64,000 nucleotides of DNA from Myxococcales bacterium (lineage in GTDB: Bacteria > Myxococcota > Polyangia > Nannocystales > Nannocystaceae): NCBI GenBank assembly GCA_016793465.1, contig JAEUJW010000040.1, positions 186,001-250,000 on the forward strand. Direction: 5' to 3'. Below the pieces are notes generated by a model, which was not told the origin of the DNA, did no database searches, and was given only the letters and a program-made list of their open reading frames with translations. Positions within the stretch are counted from its first letter, which is position 1. The number at the start of each line of letters is the position of its first letter. Made by a program: the position numbers and the translations under genes. Below are positions 1 through 7,740 of the stretch, in pieces.

Positions 1-385
1 CCTCCGCGGCACCTGCCCCATCGGACAGCTTCACCGCGTCCTGCGCCAGCGCCGAGCGCCACGCCCGCGCCAGCGACGGCATCAGCGACCCGACCAGCTC
101 CGCCCGCCACGCCTCGTCCAGCGTGAACCCGGCCTCGCTCTCCGTCACCGGGACCCCCGCGTCGATCGCGTGCTGCAGCCGCTCGAGCACGGCCATCGGC
201 GGCACGCCGAGCAGCCGCGCCACGGCCTCGTGCCCAAAACGACCCAAATTATTAAAATTATTAAATTCGATGAGCATGGACCCGGCGCGCAGCGCCTGGA
301 GCACCTCGAACGGCAGCGTCCGCCAGCCGTTCACCGCGAGCGCCTCACCCTCGACCCGACCTCTCACCGATTCGCCGCTGGACAT
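1..385 (-). CDS. Hypothetical protein, N-terminal part (runs off the window)
   Basis: An open frame begins at an ATG at 385 on the minus strand and stays open for 128 codons to the left edge. The protein starts MSSGESVRGRVEG and looks like a small regulator or MerR/helix-rich protein (an LLGVPPMAVLERLQHAID segment resembles a helix-turn-helix recognition region), but I do not recognise a family. It contains a run of A/T-only codons (EFNNFNN, 243-268) that stands out against the GC-rich surroundings, and a copy of the CCTGYCC...GGACAG palindrome at 12-30 lies inside the frame. Coding sense is supported by high third-position GC outside that run. The C-terminus lies outside the window. Confidence 0.5.
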   Translation of the reverse strand, partial: MSSGESVRGRVEGEALAVNGWRTLPFEVLQALRAGSMLIEFNNFNNLGRFGHEAVARLLGVPPMAVLERLQHAIDAGVPVTESEAGFTLDEAWRAELVGSLMPSLARAWRSALAQDAVKLSDGAGAAE

Positions 386-691
386 GGGGCGCCATGCTAC
401 CGGAACGGCCCCGCGTCGACGCGAGGTCGGCAGCACCCGGCCGTGGTCGGCGAGTGCTCACAAGTACACCCATCAAAATTTTCGGCCGCGCAGGCGCTCA
501 CGATCCGCGGCGTGCGATCCTCCGGCGCGCGCCGCGGAGCCGTCGCGGCCAACGCCTGAAATTCCTGTATTTGCGCTCACAACAATTTCCCCTCCACCGG
601 TGGCCTGCATCACGCCCGCACGACATCTCGCAGGGCCGCGTGCGCCGCCCTCTTCCCAAGCGCGTGCGACCGTGCGATACCGCGCCTTGTC
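386..691. other. Gene-free stretch, divergent promoters expected
   Basis: About 300 bp between two divergently oriented genes. I see no convincing coding frame, RNA gene or repeat. It contains several A/T-rich patches (around 476-482, 559-575 and 583-590) in otherwise GC-rich DNA, which would suit the promoters of the two flanking genes, but no clear -35/-10 pair. Confidence 0.4.
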
Positions 692-1399
692 ATGTCGACC
701 GCACGAACCGCAAGCAGCGCCCGCGCCTCCTCCTCCAAGATCGCCGCGCGAGCGGCCGTCGCACCTGTCCGCAAGGCCAGCTCGCGGACCACCGCGCCGA
801 AGCTCGCGCGCCCCGGAGCCGCCGCGAGCGCGGCCGCCCGCGCCAGGCGTGCCGGCGCCCGCGACGTCGACCCCACCCTCCTCGCCGCCGCGCCGGACGC
901 GGTCATCCGCAAGGCCACCGGGCGCACGTGGGCGCAGTGGTTCACCCTGCTCGACCAGTTCGACGTCGCCGACGCCGGCCACAGCGCCACCGTGCGCCAC
1001 CTCGCCGACGCCTATGAGTGCCCGCGCTGGTGGCGTCAGCGCATCGCCACCGCCTACGCGCAGACCTGCGGCCTGCGCGAGGCGGCCAGCCGCAGCCTCG
1101 CGGCCAACACCAGCCGCACGCTCTCGGTCCCCATCGAGGACCTCTACCGCGCCTGGCAGGGCCGCGCCCCCGGCAAGTGGCTCGACGCCAAGTTCAAGGT
1201 CCAGCGCGCCAACGAGAACAAGTCCCTGCGCCTCGACTGGCCCGACCGCACCAGCGTCGAGATCTACTTCTGGGCCAAGGGCGACCGCCGCAGCCAGGTC
1301 AACATCATGCACCGCCAGCTCGCCGACGCCGCCGAGGTCGCCGCCAAGAAGCGCTTCTGGTCGCGCGCCCTCGACAAGCTGCAGGCCACCCTCGAGTAG
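692..1399 (+). CDS. DUF4287 / SRPBCC-like protein
   Basis: A 235-residue protein with a basic, Ala-rich N-terminal tail (1-65). Residues about 68-130 match the DUF4287 pattern (a TGRTWAQWFTLLD motif followed by helices and a WWRQRIATAYAQ segment). Residues about 135-235 resemble an SRPBCC/START-type hydrophobic-pocket domain (SRTLSVPIEDLYRAW at the start of the domain, a typical strand-helix entry). Proteins with this architecture are widespread in actinobacteria and myxobacteria; their ligand is generally unknown. The gene ends three bases before the stop of the convergent gene at 1403, so the two genes share a terminator region. The ATG at 692 is the first sensible start; the lysine/arginine-rich leader could be nucleic-acid binding or simply disordered. 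Confidence 0.7.
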   Translation: MSTARTASSARASSSKIAARAAVAPVRKASSRTTAPKLARPGAAASAAARARRAGARDVDPTLLAAAPDAVIRKATGRTWAQWFTLLDQFDVADAGHSATVRHLADAYECPRWWRQRIATAYAQTCGLREAASRSLAANTSRTLSVPIEDLYRAWQGRAPGKWLDAKFKVQRANENKSLRLDWPDRTSVEIYFWAKGDRRSQVNIMHRQLADAAEVAAKKRFWSRALDKLQATLE

Positions 1400-1402
1400 G
1401 CC

Positions 1403-1801
1403 TCAGCCCGGCTCGAACAGGAACGGGTACGTCACCTTCACGTCGCCGCCGCCGCTCGGCGCCGGGAACTTCCACGTCCGCACCGCCTTGCTGACGCACT
1501 CGCCGAGCTGCGCCGGCCCGTCGGACCCCGCCCCGACCGCGCTCTTGGTGACGACCCCGTCGCCGCCGATCGTGAAGTCGATGACGAGCTTGGCCCTGGC
1601 CATCGGGTCGACCGCCAGCACGTCGTCGTAACAGTCGCGGACCTCGCCGAGGTGGGCGCGGACCACGTCTCGGATCTTATCCTTCGCTAGGTCGCCCTCG
1701 ACCTCCGCCTTCTGTGTACCACCCGCCTGCGCCGTCGCGCCGAACATCGGCAGCGTCATCAGGGCGATCATCGAGACCAGCAGCGTCATCGTCGTCTTCA
1801 T
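1403..1801 (-). CDS. Exported AgmX/PglI C-terminal domain protein
   Basis: A 132-residue protein with a cleavable signal peptide (MKTTMTLLVSMIALMTLPM..., cleavage near residue 25). The mature part matches the TonB-like AgmX/PglI C-terminal domain common in myxobacteria: an IRDVVRAHLGEVRDCYDD helix, then VIDFTIGGDGVV, a conserved LGECVSKAVRTWKFPAP segment and a terminal YPFLFEPG. This domain is usually found at the end of gliding-motility and envelope proteins; here it is alone and predicted periplasmic. The start chosen is the ATG at 1801, which gives the signal peptide; a longer frame upstream has no coding character. It shares its upstream region with the divergent ECF sigma factor gene. 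Confidence 0.75.
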   Translation of the reverse strand: MKTTMTLLVSMIALMTLPMFGATAQAGGTQKAEVEGDLAKDKIRDVVRAHLGEVRDCYDDVLAVDPMARAKLVIDFTIGGDGVVTKSAVGAGSDGPAQLGECVSKAVRTWKFPAPSGGGDVKVTYPFLFEPG

Positions 1802-1945
1802 GCGTCCTCTCCTCGCCTCGTTCCACGGCGCCGCCGTCGCGAGGTTCCCGGGCCGCGACATTTTTTTCGCCGCCCCCCGCGCGCCCGCGCCCATGACCCG
1901 CAGACCCTCGCCGGCTCGCCCGTACGCCATAATTAAAAATTCCCG

Positions 1946-1970
1946 GGAACCTCCCTCGCCGCCGTCCGTG
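1946..1970 (+). promoter_or_regulatory. Candidate ECF-type promoter of the sigma factor gene
   Basis: GGAAC at 1946-1950 followed after 16 bp by CGTG at 1967-1970 fits the general GGAAC-N16/17-CGTC form of ECF sigma promoters. It lies 12 bp before the GTG start at 1982, so the transcript would have little or no leader. This would make the sigma factor autoregulated. It is inferred from position and sequence only; an A/T-rich patch (1930-1941) precedes it. Confidence 0.35.
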
Positions 1971-1981
1971 GCACAGTCCGA

Positions 1982-2593
1982 GTGACCCTCGCCGCCCACA
2001 CCGGCCGGAAGGACGACCCCTACGTGCCCGTCCCCGACGAACTCGACGAGTTGACCGTCGCACGCGCCCAGCGGGGCGACGCCCGGGCCCAGCGCGACCT
2101 CGTCGTCCGCTACCAGCGCCCCGTGTTCGCCCTGCTCTCGCGCATGCTGTTCGGCCGCGCCGGCCACCCCTCCGTCGAGGACCTCGCGCAGGACACCTTC
2201 CTGCGGGTCTTCCGCGCGCTGCCCGGCTTCGACCGCCACGGCAGCGCCCGCCTCTCGACGTGGATCCTCACCATCGCCAGCAACCTGGCGATCGACGAGC
2301 TCCGCCGCCGCCGCGTGCCCACCGAACCACTCTCACCCGTCGACGAACCTCCCGCGGGCGCCAGCGCCGACGCCGACGCCGAGCGCCGCCGCCTCGCCGA
2401 GGTCCTGCGCCGCGCCATCGACGACCTCCCGCCCGAGTACCGCGCCGCCTTCCTGCTCCGCGAATACCACGAGTTCGAATACACCGAGATCGCCGGCAAC
2501 CTGCGCATCGACCTCGGCACCGTCAAGTCGCGTCTGAGCCGCGCCCGCGCCAGCCTGCGCCGCGCCCTGGAGGAGGTCTACCGTGCACGATGA
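1982..2593 (+). CDS. ECF-family RNA polymerase sigma factor
   Basis: A 203-residue sigma-70 family protein of the ECF type. Region 2 is at about residues 40-105 (ALLSRMLFGRAGHPSVEDLAQDTFLRVFRALPGF, then STWILTIASNLAIDELRRRR) and region 4 at about 140-195 (DLPPEYRAAFLLREYHEFEYTEIA, then GTVKSRLSRARASLRRAL, the helix-turn-helix that reads the -35 element). The linker is Ala/Asp-rich. Translation starts at GTG 1982. The stop overlaps the start of the next gene by 11 bp, so the two are translationally coupled; the partner looks like a membrane-bound anti-sigma/sensor. A possible self-promoter lies just upstream. Confidence 0.9.
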   Translation: MTLAAHTGRKDDPYVPVPDELDELTVARAQRGDARAQRDLVVRYQRPVFALLSRMLFGRAGHPSVEDLAQDTFLRVFRALPGFDRHGSARLSTWILTIASNLAIDELRRRRVPTEPLSPVDEPPAGASADADAERRRLAEVLRRAIDDLPPEYRAAFLLREYHEFEYTEIAGNLRIDLGTVKSRLSRARASLRRALEEVYRAR

Positions 2594-4373
2594 ACAGCCC
2601 ACCGACCTCGAGCGCCGCGCCCTCGCCGCCTGGACGCCCACCGAACCCCCACCGGACTTCGCCGACCGTGTCATGACCGCCGCGACCCACACCACACCCT
2701 CCACCACCGACCTCCCCGAGCTGCCCCGCATCGGCCTGCGCTGGCCGCGGGTCGCCGCCGCCGTGCTCGCCGCCACCGCCCTCGTCGGCACCGCCGCCGC
2801 GGCCCTCAAATACTCGGTCTGGTCTTCGGGACAGGTCAAGGACCCCGCGCCGGCCGGGCGCAACTCCCTCGACCACTTCGACCCCCGCGACCCCGGCGAC
2901 GCCGTCGACACCTCGCGCCGCCCCGCGCCCGCGGGGCCCGCCCCGCTGGCGCTCCCCGGCGACCTCTCCGCCCGCCTCGACGCCCACGTCCGCGGCTACG
3001 GCGCCAAGTACGGCCCCGCCTTCGCGTTCCGCGGCAGCCTCGTGGTCGCCCGCCGCGGCGAGGTCCTCTACGCCGGCCACTTCGGCCACACCAGCGACGG
3101 CGGCCCCGCGATCGACGACAACACCCGCTTCAAGATCGGCTCGCTCACCCAGCAGTTCATCGCCGTGGCCGTCCTCCAGCTGCGCGACGAGGGCAAGCTC
3201 GACCTCGACGACCCCGTCGCCCGCCACCTCTCCGAGTTCACCGACAAGCGCGTCACCGTGCGCCACCTGCTGAGCCACACCTCCGGCGTGCGCAGCTACA
3301 CCGACAGCCTGCCCCTGCTCGAGCTCGAGCCGCACAAGACCTACCCGCAGGGCCGCATCCTCGAGTCGTTCAAGGACGAACCGCTCGAGTTCCCCCCCGG
3401 CACCGACTTCGACCTCAGCAACTCCGGCTACTACCTGCTCGGCATGCTGGTCGAGCGCGTCGGCAAGCACAAGCTCGCCGACGAGCTCCAGCGCCGCATC
3501 TTCCGCCCCGCCGGCATGACCCACACCAGCCTCGGCGACGAACGCAGGCCCGACCCCGCCGCGCCCATGACCACCGGCCACGAGTTCAGCGAGGAGGAGG
3601 TGCTCGTGCCCGTGCCCGGCTACGACCTCGCCTCGGTCTACGGCGGCGCCGCCGGCATCGTCTCGACCCCCGCCGACCTCGTGCGCTGGGACGCCGCCCT
3701 CGCGTCCCCCGGCGCCCTGCTGTCGCAGGCCTCGTTCGACGAGATGACCACCCCCGTGCGCGAGGACTACGGCCTCGGCTGGATCGTCGACCACACCCGC
3801 GGCCAGAAGTTCATCGGCCACCCCGGCGGCGTCGAGGGTTTCAATAGCGCGATCGCCCGCTACCTCGGCGACGGCATCACCGTGTTCGCCGTCGCCAACA
3901 CCGAGACCGTCGACTGCCGCGACATCGTCGAGCAGGCCACCGAGATCGTCTACGGCGGCAACCCGCCGCCCCACCTCGAGCACGACGAGGTCCCCGTCTC
4001 GCCCGCCATGTTCGAGCGCTACGTCGGCGACTACACCCTCAGCGAGGCGTCGCAGCAGCGGCTGTCGCGCCTCGTCGACCGCGACGCGCTCGGCGTCATG
4101 AACGAGGTCAAGATCTACGACGACGGCGGCCGCCTGTTCATGTTGATCCCGATGCACGGCGGCAAGTGGCTGCACAAGTCGGGCGAGGACCGGTTCTTCT
4201 TCAAGGACCCCTCCGGCACCACCGCCGAGTTCGGCCCGCCCGGCGCGCCCGTCGAGACCCTCACGCTGCGCCAGCACGGCCTCGAGTTCGTGCTGAAGCG
4301 CGGCAAGCCCGGCGGCGAGGCCCCCGCGATCCGCGTCAACTCCGGCGCCTTCCGTCCCGCGGACCACGATTGA
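2583..4373 (+). CDS. Membrane-anchored degenerate beta-lactamase-fold protein, candidate anti-sigma sensor
   Basis: A 596-residue protein read from GTG 2583, overlapping the ECF sigma gene. Residues 1-55 are short, cytoplasmic and acidic (LERRALAAWTPTEPP...), like the N-terminal arm of a myxobacterial anti-sigma factor; residues about 58-80 form one TM helix; residues about 120-480 are a class C beta-lactamase/PBP4*-type domain, predicted outside the inner membrane; a further domain follows to 596. The catalytic motifs are altered: the SxxK position reads SLTQ (about residue 185), so the general-base lysine is missing, and the YxN position reads LSN (about 276). The third motif reads GHPGG (about 413). 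It is therefore probably not a hydrolase but may bind a ligand and signal to the sigma factor, as BlaR-type sensors do by another mechanism. Family assignment is firm; the sensor role is inference. Confidence 0.8.
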   Translation: MHDEQPTDLERRALAAWTPTEPPPDFADRVMTAATHTTPSTTDLPELPRIGLRWPRVAAAVLAATALVGTAAAALKYSVWSSGQVKDPAPAGRNSLDHFDPRDPGDAVDTSRRPAPAGPAPLALPGDLSARLDAHVRGYGAKYGPAFAFRGSLVVARRGEVLYAGHFGHTSDGGPAIDDNTRFKIGSLTQQFIAVAVLQLRDEGKLDLDDPVARHLSEFTDKRVTVRHLLSHTSGVRSYTDSLPLLELEPHKTYPQGRILESFKDEPLEFPPGTDFDLSNSGYYLLGMLVERVGKHKLADELQRRIFRPAGMTHTSLGDERRPDPAAPMTTGHEFSEEEVLVPVPGYDLASVYGGAAGIVSTPADLVRWDAALASPGALLSQASFDEMTTPVREDYGLGWIVDHTRGQKFIGHPGGVEGFNSAIARYLGDGITVFAVANTETVDCRDIVEQATEIVYGGNPPPHLEHDEVPVSPAMFERYVGDYTLSEASQQRLSRLVDRDALGVMNEVKIYDDGGRLFMLIPMHGGKWLHKSGEDRFFFKDPSGTTAEFGPPGAPVETLTLRQHGLEFVLKRGKPGGEAPAIRVNSGAFRPADHD

Positions 4374-4441
4374 CCCCGTGATCGACCCCGTGGTCAACCC
4401 CGTGATTGACCCCCGTGATTGACCCCCGTGGTCGACCCCGT
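4368..4441. repeat. Six-unit 12-13 bp tandem repeat
   Basis: Six head-to-tail copies of a GATTGACCCCGT-like unit (12 bp, two copies 13 bp with an extra C) run from 4368 to 4441. The first copy overlaps the last codon and the stop of the preceding gene. The repeat sits just upstream of a strong promoter-like sequence at 4482. It contains no obvious hairpin and no open frame of interest. Confidence 0.75.
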
Positions 4442-4481
4442 GAGCGCCGATTCGCCGACGTACGCCGCTTTCTCGGCTTAT

Positions 4482-4511
4482 TTGACACGCGCTCGCGTTC
4501 GCCCCTATAGT
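4482..4511 (+). promoter_or_regulatory. Sigma-70-type promoter of the lipoprotein gene
   Basis: TTGACA at 4482-4487, an 18 bp spacer, and TATAGT at 4506-4511. Both hexamers are near consensus, and they stand 22 bp before the ATG at 4533. A purine-rich ribosome binding site (GGAGAAATAAG) lies between them. This is the clearest housekeeping promoter in the window. Confidence 0.65.
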
Positions 4512-4532
4512 GCGAAATGGAGAAATAAGCCC

Positions 4533-5246
4533 ATGCGCACCGCCCTGCTTGTCGTCGCCCTGAGCCTCACCCTCGCGCCCGCCTGCGGCGGCGGCGAGAA
4601 GAAGTCGATCGCCGAGCAGATCGGCCCCGCCACCAAGAACGTCGCCGAGGTCAAGGGCGACACCAAGGTCTCCGAGGAGGAGCTGGCCCGCCGCCGCAAG
4701 GAGGCCGGGTTCGTCACCAAGGAAGAGGCCGACGCCAAGATCGCCGCCGAGAACGCCGCCATGTTCGAGAAGGGCGACCGCGAGTACGTCAAGACCCGCC
4801 TCGTCGACTACCGCAAGCTCTCCGCCGACGCCCGCAAGCTCCTCGACGACATCGAGAAGGAGGCCACCAAGTGGGCCGCCGCCAAGGACCCCGCCAAGGC
4901 CGCAGAGAAGGCCGCCGAGGGCCTGCACAAGCGCTTCAAGGACCTCAGCAAGAAGCTCGACGAGCTGTCCGAGAAGGGCACCAAGGGCGGCCAGACCCAG
5001 GTCCTCCTCAACAAGGTGTTCCGCCCGTTCGAGGAGCTCGACGGCGCCCTCAGCGGCGAGCTGGCCAAGGACCCCGCCTTCGCCGACACCGTCAAGAACC
5101 TCCGCACCGCCCTCGACGACGTCGACAAGCAGTACGGCGAGATCGAGAAGGACGAGTCGCTCGTGACCAGCAAGTTCGCCAAGACCGGCGAGGACGAGGG
5201 CGAGGCCGAGGCCGACGCCAAGGCCGAGAAGCCCAAGAAGAAGTAG
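4533..5246 (+). CDS. Coiled-coil lipoprotein of unknown function
   Basis: A 237-residue protein beginning MRTALLVVALSLTLAPAC: a lipoprotein signal peptide with lipobox LAPAC, Cys18 being the lipidated residue. The mature part is highly charged and Lys/Glu/Ala-rich, with long helical, coiled-coil-like stretches (EKAAEGLHKRFKDLSKKLDELSEK; DDVDKQYGEIEKDESL) and an acidic-basic tail ending KPKKK. No catalytic motif is visible. A longer in-frame extension from 4419 is possible but lacks coding character, while the ATG at 4533 has a good ribosome binding site and promoter. It is probably a periplasmic or outer-membrane-anchored helical protein; the role is unknown. Confidence 0.75.
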   Translation: MRTALLVVALSLTLAPACGGGEKKSIAEQIGPATKNVAEVKGDTKVSEEELARRRKEAGFVTKEEADAKIAAENAAMFEKGDREYVKTRLVDYRKLSADARKLLDDIEKEATKWAAAKDPAKAAEKAAEGLHKRFKDLSKKLDELSEKGTKGGQTQVLLNKVFRPFEELDGALSGELAKDPAFADTVKNLRTALDDVDKQYGEIEKDESLVTSKFAKTGEDEGEAEADAKAEKPKKK

Positions 5247-5356
5247 CCGCGCGCTCGCGCGCATGCGCGTACAAGCTGCGCACCCGCGCACCGCCACGCC
5301 CGGCCCGACTGGCTTGCGCCTGCCTCGGTCCGGGCGTCAAGCTCGTCGCCTCGCCG

Positions 5357-6268
5357 ATGACCGCGCCGCAGCCGACGATCAAACTCGCGACCTACAACAT
5401 CAACGGCGTCCGCACGCGCCTGCCGGTCCTCCTGCAGTGGCTGGCCCAGGAGGCCCCCGACATCGTCTGCCTGCAGGAGCTGAAGGCCCAGGACGCCGAC
5501 TTCCCGCGCGCCGAGCTGCGCGCCGCCGGCTACGGCGCCGTGTGGCACGGCCAGCGCTCGTGGAACGGCGTGGCGATCCTCGCCCGCGGCGTCACCCCGA
5601 CCGAGAGCCGCCGCGGCCTCCCCGGCGACCCCGACCCCGAGCAGAGCCGCTACATCGAGGCCATCGCCCACGGCGTCGTCGTCGGCTGCCTCTACCTGCC
5701 CAACGGCAACCCCCGCCCCGGCCCCAAGTTCGACTACAAGCTCGCCTGGTTCGACCAGCTCAACAAGCACGCCGCCAGCCTGTGCCGCGGCGGCTTCCCG
5801 GTCGTGCTCGCCGGCGACTACAACGTCATCCCGACCGACCGTGACGTCTACAACCCAAAGTCATGGCAAAAGGACGCGCTGCTCCAGCCCGAGTCCCGCG
5901 CCCGCTACTCCGCCCTGCTCGCCCAGGGCTGGCTGGACGCCCTGCGCGCCCGCCACCCCGACGCGACGATCTACACGTTCTGGGACTACTTCCGCCAGCA
6001 CTGGCAGCGCGACGCCGGCCTGCGCATCGACCACCTGCTCCTCAACCCCGAGCTCGCCCCGCGCCTCGTCGACGCCGGCGTCGACCGCTGGGTCCGCGGC
6101 CTCGAGGGCACCAGCGACCACGCCCCCACGTGGATCCGCTTCACCGGCAGCCTCCACCCCGCCGCGACCGACGACGACCACGAGGTGTCTCCGAGCCCCG
6201 CACCGGTCGTCAGCGTCAGACCCGCCGCAAAGAGGACCGCAAAGAAGGCGGCCGCCAGGCGTCGCTGA
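5357..6268 (+). CDS. xthA: Exodeoxyribonuclease III (AP endonuclease)
   Basis: A 303-residue member of the exonuclease III/APE1 family, which cuts DNA 5' of abasic sites and degrades DNA 3' to 5'; it acts in base-excision repair in the cytoplasm. The family motifs are present in order: IKLATYNINGVRTRL (Asn for metal/DNA), DIVCLQELKAQD (metal-binding Glu), RYIEA, YLPNGNP, VLAGDYNVIPTDRDVYNP (catalytic Asp/Asn), LRIDHLL and GTSDHAP (catalytic His). The core is of usual length (about 265 residues); an added C-terminal tail of about 40 residues is Lys/Ala/Arg-rich (KRTAKKAAARRR), as often seen on myxobacterial DNA-binding enzymes. The ATG at 5357 gives the normal N-terminus. Confidence 0.93.
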   Translation: MTAPQPTIKLATYNINGVRTRLPVLLQWLAQEAPDIVCLQELKAQDADFPRAELRAAGYGAVWHGQRSWNGVAILARGVTPTESRRGLPGDPDPEQSRYIEAIAHGVVVGCLYLPNGNPRPGPKFDYKLAWFDQLNKHAASLCRGGFPVVLAGDYNVIPTDRDVYNPKSWQKDALLQPESRARYSALLAQGWLDALRARHPDATIYTFWDYFRQHWQRDAGLRIDHLLLNPELAPRLVDAGVDRWVRGLEGTSDHAPTWIRFTGSLHPAATDDDHEVSPSPAPVVSVRPAAKRTAKKAAARRR

Positions 6269-6277
6269 CACCGCCGC

Positions 6278-6295
6278 GGAGGCCGACGAGCCTCC
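6278..6295 (+). terminator. Hairpin after xthA
   Basis: GGAGGC at 6278-6283 and GCCTCC at 6290-6295 form a 6 bp GC stem with a 6-base loop, ten bases after the xthA stop. There is no T-run, so it may be a weak or Rho-assisted terminator. Confidence 0.35.
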
Positions 6296-6600
6296 TCTCC
6301 GCCGCCGCCGAGATCACCATCCCTAAATTTTTCACCGGGGCATGCGGGCCCCTGTGGTCCACGCACCGACGACCCCGACGAACCCCGTCGCAACGCCTCG
6401 CCGCCGCGGATCTCGCGTGTAGGCAAGGGTGGCCCGCGTAAGGCGGTCGGCGGCGGATCGTGACAGTGACGTGCCTCGCCCTGCACACCGCGGCGATGGA
6501 CAGGCGACGCGGGCCTCGATATCACCGATGCGTTGGACGTTGACCGTCCGGCGTCGCGGGTGCGACGTGCCGGCCGGCGACACTCTGGGAGGTTTCGACA
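6296..6600. other. Gene-free leader before the beta-propeller gene
   Basis: About 300 bp with no supported coding frame. An A/T patch (6323-6332) follows the xthA hairpin. A good Shine-Dalgarno sequence (GGGAGG) stands about 10 bases before the ATG at 6601. I see no RNA gene. Confidence 0.4.
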
Positions 6601-7584
6601 ATGTCGCGCAGGTTCCACTGGATCGCAGGGGCGGTGCTGGGTCTGACCATGGCGAGCGCGCCGGCGCAGGCCGCCGGCCCGAAGGTGTTCGTCAACCTCG
6701 ACCCGGCCCAGGGCCAATTGCCGGAGTCGATCACCAGCGACCACTTCGGCAACATCTACCTGTCGATGGGCACCACGGTCGGGAAGATCACCCCGTCCGG
6801 CCAGCTCAGCACCTTCTCCAACATCCCCGTGCCGGCGGGGTCCTTCACCACCGGCCTCAAGTTCGGCCCCGACGGCCACCTCTACGTCGGCACCGCCGGC
6901 TTCGCGCCCGATCCTGCCGTCGCGTTCGTCTGGCGCATCGACGCCACCGGCCACGCCGAGGAGTACGCCGAGCTCGACCCCCACGGCTTCCCCAACGACC
7001 TCGCCTTCGACGACTGCGGCAACCTCTACGTCACCGACCCCTTCCTCGGCCTCATCTGGAAGATCGACGACCAGGGCGTGCCCGACGTGTGGCTCGCCGA
7101 CCCCCTGCTCGAGGCCAACTACGCCAGCCCCTACCTCGGCGTCGCCCCCTTCGGCGCCGACGGCATCGCCTTCGACCTGCTCGGCCGCAACCTCTACATC
7201 GGCAACCTCGACTACGGCCGCATCGTCAAGGTCAGCCTCGACTGGTGGGGCGAGCCCGACGACGTCTCGGTCTACTACGAGAACATCTCCACAATCGGCG
7301 GCGCCGACGGCATCGCCTTCGACGCCCTCGGCCGCCTCTACGTCGCCGTCCACGGCCAGGACCGCATCGTCCGCATCGACCCGTTCCCCCGCAAGGCCAC
7401 CACCGTGGCCCAGGGCGCCCCGCTGCAGCAGCCCTCGTCCCTGGTGTTCGGCGAGACCCTGTTTAGCAAGAACACCCTGTACATCAGCAACTTCTCGATC
7501 CTCGCCGCCCTCGGCGTGAAGCCCGGCCCCCCGAAGCCGGCCCTGCTCAAGCTGCAGGTGCCCGTCGGCGGCCCGCTGTTCTGA
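6601..7584 (+). CDS. Secreted SMP-30/NHL-type beta-propeller protein
   Basis: A 327-residue protein with a signal peptide (residues 1-24, ending PAQAAG). The mature part is built of repeated propeller blades with GNIYLSMG, GHLYVGTAG, GNLYVTDP, RNLYIGNL and GRLYVAVHGQDRIVRID signatures, typical of SMP-30/gluconolactonase/NHL propellers. Such proteins bind metal and may hydrolyse lactones or be structural; the catalytic metal ligands cannot be assigned by eye. It has its own strong ribosome binding site and a hairpin directly after the stop, so it looks monocistronic. Confidence 0.75.
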   Translation: MSRRFHWIAGAVLGLTMASAPAQAAGPKVFVNLDPAQGQLPESITSDHFGNIYLSMGTTVGKITPSGQLSTFSNIPVPAGSFTTGLKFGPDGHLYVGTAGFAPDPAVAFVWRIDATGHAEEYAELDPHGFPNDLAFDDCGNLYVTDPFLGLIWKIDDQGVPDVWLADPLLEANYASPYLGVAPFGADGIAFDLLGRNLYIGNLDYGRIVKVSLDWWGEPDDVSVYYENISTIGGADGIAFDALGRLYVAVHGQDRIVRIDPFPRKATTVAQGAPLQQPSSLVFGETLFSKNTLYISNFSILAALGVKPGPPKPALLKLQVPVGGPLF

Positions 7585-7587
7585 ACT

Positions 7588-7610
7588 TCTTCGCAGAGAG
7601 ACAGCGAAGA
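7588..7610 (+). terminator. Hairpin after the propeller gene
   Basis: TCTTCGC at 7588-7594 pairs with GCGAAGA at 7604-7610 (7 bp stem, 9-base loop), starting three bases after the stop codon. There is no T-run. Confidence 0.4.
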
Positions 7611-7740
7611 GCGGCGCGCCGCTCGTCGCGGTCTTAATGACTCTCGAGTCAGGCGGACCCGCACCGCACCACCCCGACGAGCGCGCAGATCCGCGGACAC
7701 GGCATCCGCCCACGACGCCACGCACGCCCGCGCGATCGGG

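Noticed and set aside
123..1631. A 502-codon plus-strand open frame
   Set aside because: It is Pro/Arg/Ser-rich with no motif and overlaps better-supported genes on both strands.
2523..5297. A 924-codon open frame on the minus strand
   Set aside because: It overlaps well-supported plus-strand genes (beta-lactamase-fold protein, lipoprotein) and its translation is Val/Gly/Glu-rich filler typical of the antisense of very GC-rich genes.
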